A DNA stretch of 55,563 nucleotides from a bacterium (GTDB lineage: Bacteria > Ratteibacteria > UBA8468 > B48-G9 > DTJG01), in the NCBI GenBank assembly GCA_029552985.1, contig JAKPDB010000145.1, forward strand, positions 1-55,563. The letters run 5' to 3'. Below the pieces are notes generated by a model. It worked only from the letters and a program-made list of their open reading frames with translations. It had not been told where the DNA came from and did no database searches. Positions 52,829 to 55,563 of the stretch are shown one piece after another. Position numbers and translations under genes: made by a program. The stretch's first letter is position 1. Each line of letters begins with the position of its first letter.

Positions 52829-53993
52829 CTGTAAATCCCCCCTGTTGAATATTTCTTTTCTTGAACTGATTGTACATATAAAAAATTGAAAATTTGCCTG
52901 ACCTGTTGGTTATTGATGTTCCCAGTGTATAAATAAATCTGTCAGCATCTGATAGAGTGGGTTCAAATGTTTTATCAGGAACAGGGCTTTGAATAAAACC
53001 AATACCTGCAGTGATACTACACCTGTTATTTACCGCATATTCAATACCCGCTGAGTATGTCCACGCATCGTGCCAGTCCTTTACGAGTACTGGTATCAAT
53101 ACGTCGTTTGGTCCTGCATTCACTTTTATATTTTTCAAACACGAATACTTTACAAATTCAACCCCGCACTGAACAGATATGCTGTTTTTGTTCCATCCGT
53201 ATGCCAGCGAATATATTTCTGGGAATTTGATTGTGAAATGACTTGGTCCCAGTGGTTGAATACCGGTAAGAAATGGGGGTAATCCATCTGGAAAGTTTGT
53301 CATTGAAAACGTACCGCTATAATTCATGTCAAAAGGTGAACTCCATACAAAGCCAAAAGAATGATTCTGTTTGTGATAGTGAACACCTATTCTTAAAGAT
53401 ACTTCAGTATCATCTCCTTTCAATGTTGCAATTCCATCAGGTGTTCCTGTTATGAATGACCAGGGTACTGATTGTTTTGTTGTCACAGAACTTCTGTGGA
53501 TATCAATACCAGAACCAAAACTGAAATATTCTGTAATGGGTAGTGCTATGGACGGAGTAAATGTTACAAACTTCATTTCTCCATAAAAAGGAACATTATA
53601 GGCCCAGTATGTTTCTGTGAGAGTTTTCTTCCATTGTGTTTTCTGTCCATAAGGGCTTGTAATTCCTATGCCAAATCGCAATTTTGATTTTTCGGGTACA
53701 ATAGCACAGTAAATATCACCCAGCAGTGCAGAATCATTTTCTTTTTTTGATGTTACGGTTTTACCTGAATATCTGGTTTCGGAGAACAGTCCAAGTATTC
53801 CAATTTGAACTTTATCCCGTTTAATAAATACGAGTGCCGCTGGATTTAACACACATGCAGACGCATCGTCTGAGGGTGTCACAAAAGCTCCAGCATTCAT
53901 CAATGCTCTTGTTCCTGCAGGTGGATTCCTGTATCCCTGACTGTATAAAATGCATACGTTAATGACTAACCCAAGGATAATCCGTTTTATAAT
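52770..53993 (-). CDS. FadL/OmpP1/TodX-family outer-membrane channel, probable ATT or ATA start
   Basis: Outer-membrane barrel for hydrophobic substrates such as fatty acids or aromatics. The homologous frame extends upstream of the first TTG/ATG codons (53903/53900) without a stop. It gives a signal peptide (IKRIILGLVINVCILYSQG) followed by the classic mature N-terminus YRNPPAGTRALMNAGAFVTPSDDASACVLNPA. No ATG, GTG or TTG precedes this; AGGAGG at 54003-53998 is followed by ATT (53993) after 4 nt and ATA (53990) after 7. Length about 407 residues. The barrel ends GCEYAASI without a terminal Phe. A sigma-54 promoter lies just upstream. Confidence 0.85.
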   Translation of the reverse strand: MIKRIILGLVINVCILYSQGYRNPPAGTRALMNAGAFVTPSDDASACVLNPAALVFIKRDKVQIGILGLFSETRYSGKTVTSKKENDSALLGDIYCAIVPEKSKLRFGIGITSPYGQKTQWKKTLTETYWAYNVPFYGEMKFVTFTPSIALPITEYFSFGSGIDIHRSSVTTKQSVPWSFITGTPDGIATLKGDDTEVSLRIGVHYHKQNHSFGFVWSSPFDMNYSGTFSMTNFPDGLPPFLTGIQPLGPSHFTIKFPEIYSLAYGWNKNSISVQCGVEFVKYSCLKNIKVNAGPNDVLIPVLVKDWHDAWTYSAGIEYAVNNRCSITAGIGFIQSPVPDKTFEPTLSDADRFIYTLGTSITNRSGKFSIFYMYNQFKKRNIQQGGFTDGKYESSGSFVGCEYAASI

Positions 53994-54003
53994 GATGCCT
54001 CCT
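53988..54003 (-). promoter_or_regulatory. Shine-Dalgarno and non-canonical start region of the FadL-like gene
   Basis: AGGAGG (54003-53998) followed by C, ATC, ATT (53993-53991) and ATA (53990-53988). Spacing to ATT is 4 nt, to ATA 7 nt. The signal-peptide frame has no standard start codon, so initiation probably uses one of these. Confidence 0.6.
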
Positions 54004-54025
54004 TTTTGCTTTTATTTGTTCTTCT

Positions 54026-54042
54026 TGCAAAAATCGTGCCAA
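54026..54042 (-). promoter_or_regulatory. Full-consensus sigma-54 promoter of the FadL-like/kinase operon
   Basis: Minus strand TTGGCACGATTTTTGCA: the -24 element TGGCAC (54041-54036), five bases, and the -12 element TTGCA (54030-54026). It fits the YTGGCACGRNNNTTGCW consensus at every position. Transcription should start about 12 nt beyond the GC, leaving a short leader that contains the AGGAGG. Activator sites would be expected further upstream (toward 54100-54200). Confidence 0.88.
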
Positions 54043-54139
54043 GTGAATGAAAGAAAGACAAAAAGTGAGCAGTAACAAGGTTTTTCAGGATTTTTGAATG
54101 TTTGTTAATCTTGTCCATACCAGTCGGGCAGAGATTTAA

Positions 54140-54157
54140 ATGTACAATTTTGTACAT
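54140..54157. promoter_or_regulatory. 18-bp palindrome, probable operator
   Basis: ATGTACAA-TT-TTGTACAT is a perfect 8+2+8 inverted repeat. It ends two bases before the -35 of the radical SAM gene and about 100 bp upstream of the sigma-54 promoter, so it could serve either. A third half-site TGTACAAA occurs at 54220-54227. Confidence 0.55.
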
Positions 54158-54159
54158 AT

Positions 54160-54188
54160 TTGGCATAAAATTGACAGTTAGATACAAT
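54160..54188 (+). promoter_or_regulatory. Sigma-70-type promoter of the radical SAM gene
   Basis: TTGGCA (54160-54165), 17-bp spacer, TACAAT (54183-54188); expected start near 54195, about 44 nt before the ATG. A TTGACA at 54171 lies in the spacer but has no well-placed -10. Confidence 0.55.
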
Positions 54189-54238
54189 AACTATGTGATA
54201 ATTAAATAGTTAAATGCGGTGTACAAAAATGGACGCTA

Positions 54239-55563
54239 ATGGGTACAAATTCGTTACTCGTTTCAATGGCAGGTGTCCCAAAAATTCTGTCTGATTTCAT
54301 TCCTGACAATGGGCTTGCAATTCTTGCTTCCTGCCTTAAGGAGAACAACCATGATACGAAAATTCTTGATTTTAATACCCCTGATACCCTTGAGATGGTC
54401 TTTGAAGACACATCCCTGAAAGATATCAAATACATTGCAGAAAAGGTTTTCATTGAAAAAAGGAAAGTTTCAATTTTTGATGTGATGAAACTGAAAAAAC
54501 TTTCAGGCCGGCTTGAAAAACAGGCACAGAGAGTTTTTGAAGAAATTACTGATGATGTTTGCAGATTGGTGAAGGAAAATAGCATTGACTGGGTTGGGAT
54601 TAAACTCTGGGCAGGAGATGGTTTTAAGTATTCTTTACATCTTGCTGAAAAACTGAAAAGGAAATGTCCGGGTATTAAATTGTTTGGTGGAGGTCCGCAG
54701 GTTGACATATTTCAGGATGAGATTTTTAACATCACAGATGACTTCGATGTGCTCTGTTTCGGAGAGGGGGAAGAAACAATTGTGGCTCTGGCTGATTTTG
54801 TTGAAGGTAAAAAGGATCTTGATAACATTCCTAATATTATTTTCAGGAAAAATGGGGCTGTTGTAAAAACAAAGAGAAAATTTATTGAAAATTTGAATCT
54901 TCTGCCACTGCCTGAGTACGCTGCTGATGTTTATACCGGGATTGAGAACAAGATTAAAATGTTTGTAATTGATGAAAGTCGGGGATGCAAGAATTATTGT
55001 GCCTTCTGTATTCATCCAGTAAAAAGCGGCAGATTGAGAAAGAAAAATCCTGCAAGGATTGTTAAGGAACTTGAACAGTTTTTTTCAAATCACGGCGTAC
55101 ATCTTTTCAGATATGCTGGTTCCAGTACGCCTGCTGACATAATTGAAGAAACTGCGAATTGTATTCTTGAAAAAAATTTGAACATTGCCTATACCTGTTT
55201 CGGTCACTTTGAAGAAATGAAAGATGTGGATTTTCATCGTGTGCGCAACTCCGGGTGTGGTTCAATATTTTTTGGTCTTGAATCCGCCAGTCCAGAAATA
55301 CTGGAAAAAGCGATGCATAAGAAAACCTCGCTTTCTGTGGCGGAAACTGTAATAGAAAAATGTAAAAAAGCAGGTATCTTTACTGTTGTAAGTGTTATAT
55401 ATCCTGCACCCTTTGAGAATGAAAAAACCAGAAAAGAAACGATGGACTTTCTCATAAAGACCAGACCTGATTCTGTACTGGTACAATTTCCTGGTCTTTA
55501 TCCACAAACCGTCTGGGGAAAAAACCCTTCTGAATTTAATTTTACGGTTGAGACAGATTCTTA
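54239..55563 (+). CDS. B12-binding-type radical SAM protein (3' end outside window)
   Basis: At least 441 residues. The N-terminal ~190 residues look like a cobalamin-binding Rossmann-type domain (SMAGVPKILSDFIPDNGLAILA, WAGDGFKYSLHLAEKLKRK, LFGGGPQV, CFGEGEETIVALADF). The radical SAM core begins with the cluster motif CKNYCAFC (Cys250, 254, 257 of CxxxCxxC), then FRYAGSSTPADIIEE and FFGLESASPEILEKAMHKKT, a pattern shared with B12-radical SAM methylases and BchE-like enzymes. Substrate unknown. The start at ATG 54239 gives MGTNSLLVSMAG; no strong Shine-Dalgarno is seen. Divergent from the FadL-like/kinase operon. Confidence 0.87.
   Translation, partial: MGTNSLLVSMAGVPKILSDFIPDNGLAILASCLKENNHDTKILDFNTPDTLEMVFEDTSLKDIKYIAEKVFIEKRKVSIFDVMKLKKLSGRLEKQAQRVFEEITDDVCRLVKENSIDWVGIKLWAGDGFKYSLHLAEKLKRKCPGIKLFGGGPQVDIFQDEIFNITDDFDVLCFGEGEETIVALADFVEGKKDLDNIPNIIFRKNGAVVKTKRKFIENLNLLPLPEYAADVYTGIENKIKMFVIDESRGCKNYCAFCIHPVKSGRLRKKNPARIVKELEQFFSNHGVHLFRYAGSSTPADIIEETANCILEKNLNIAYTCFGHFEEMKDVDFHRVRNSGCGSIFFGLESASPEILEKAMHKKTSLSVAETVIEKCKKAGIFTVVSVIYPAPFENEKTRKETMDFLIKTRPDSVLVQFPGLYPQTVWGKNPSEFNFTVETDS

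Noticed and set aside
54171-54199. TTGACA at 54171 as the -35 of the radical SAM gene
   Set aside because: No acceptable -10 lies 15-19 bp downstream; TTGGCA-17-TACAAT fits better.
54229-54285. Short reading frame from the ATG at 54229
   Set aside because: It is in a different frame from the radical SAM protein and looks like a short chance frame with no ribosome site.
1-55563. CRISPR arrays, IS elements, prophage genes, tRNAs
   Set aside because: No regularly spaced repeats, transposase or integrase motifs, or cloverleaf sequences were found; intergenic gaps are too small for most of these.

Overview
This is a compact chromosomal segment from a diderm (Gram-negative-type) bacterium, AT-rich (I judge roughly 40% GC by eye). 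Outer-membrane biology is clear: the Kdo pathway (kdsA, an arabinose-5-phosphate isomerase, kdsC), an LptC/LptA-like lipoprotein, LptB, a phosphate-selective-type porin and a FadL-type channel. The mix of features (GuaB3-type IMP dehydrogenase relative, bifunctional phosphoglucose/phosphomannose isomerase, SpoIID-like protein, ceramidase-like protein, solitary 5S rRNA gene, split ancestral operons) does not fit a well-known proteobacterial lineage. I suspect an uncultured diderm candidate phylum, Omnitrophota-like or a relative, but this is inference without a search. No phage, IS, CRISPR or tRNA was seen, and no gene-free stretch exceeds 300 bases.

Layout. 1-3479 (minus): type II secretion/type IV pilus ATPase (3' end cut off), then rbfA-argS. 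3528-7052 (plus): ftsK and rimO. 7121-28083 (plus): a consensus sigma-70-type promoter followed by an unbroken chain of 18 genes with gaps of at most 18 nt: nusA, infB, HIT, kdsA, kdsD, kdsC, lptC/A-like, spoIID-like, hpf, ptsN, ptsI, pgi/pmi, metK, ahcY, coaE, rho, guaB3, dnaE, mtnA (19 counting both ends). A lone 5S rRNA gene (28106-28220) follows, with its promoter inside the end of mtnA. 28225-38052 (minus): a phosphate and signalling block. It holds an HTH-receiver protein, a PAS/HD-GYP protein, phoB-phoR, a porin-pstS pair behind an 11-bp-periodic Pho-box-like array, and pstC-pstA-pstB-phoU. 38200-49656 (plus): a 12-gene chain of an EF-G-like GTPase, a DUF151 nuclease, yebC, ruvC-ruvA-ruvB, lptB, uppS, dxr, rseP, ispG and a ceramidase-like protein. 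49667-51684: mgtC and rpoN, divergent. 51647-53993 (minus): a FadL-like channel and a receiver-histidine kinase behind a full-consensus sigma-54 promoter. 54239-end (plus): a B12-binding-type radical SAM protein, cut by the window edge.

How the parts relate. The segment mixes core information processing (NusA, IF2, Rho, DNA polymerase III, RuvABC, 5S rRNA) with envelope synthesis (Kdo, LPS export, undecaprenyl-PP, MEP pathway), nitrogen/PTS-type regulation (HPF, EIIA-Ntr, EI, RpoN) and a complete phosphate-starvation module. The order kdsD-kdsC-lptC-...-hpf-ptsN recalls the proteobacterial cluster that normally also holds lptB and rpoN. Here those two genes are elsewhere in the window and a SpoIID-like gene sits in the gap.

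The most interesting signals concern expression. Six genes have a -10 box only 6-8 nt before the start codon, which predicts leaderless mRNAs. Two genes have a strong Shine-Dalgarno followed by a non-canonical start (CTG for ahcY; ATT or ATA for the FadL-like gene). The perfect -24/-12 promoter lies in front of an operon that ends against rpoN. I did not find a convincing new defence or biosynthetic system.
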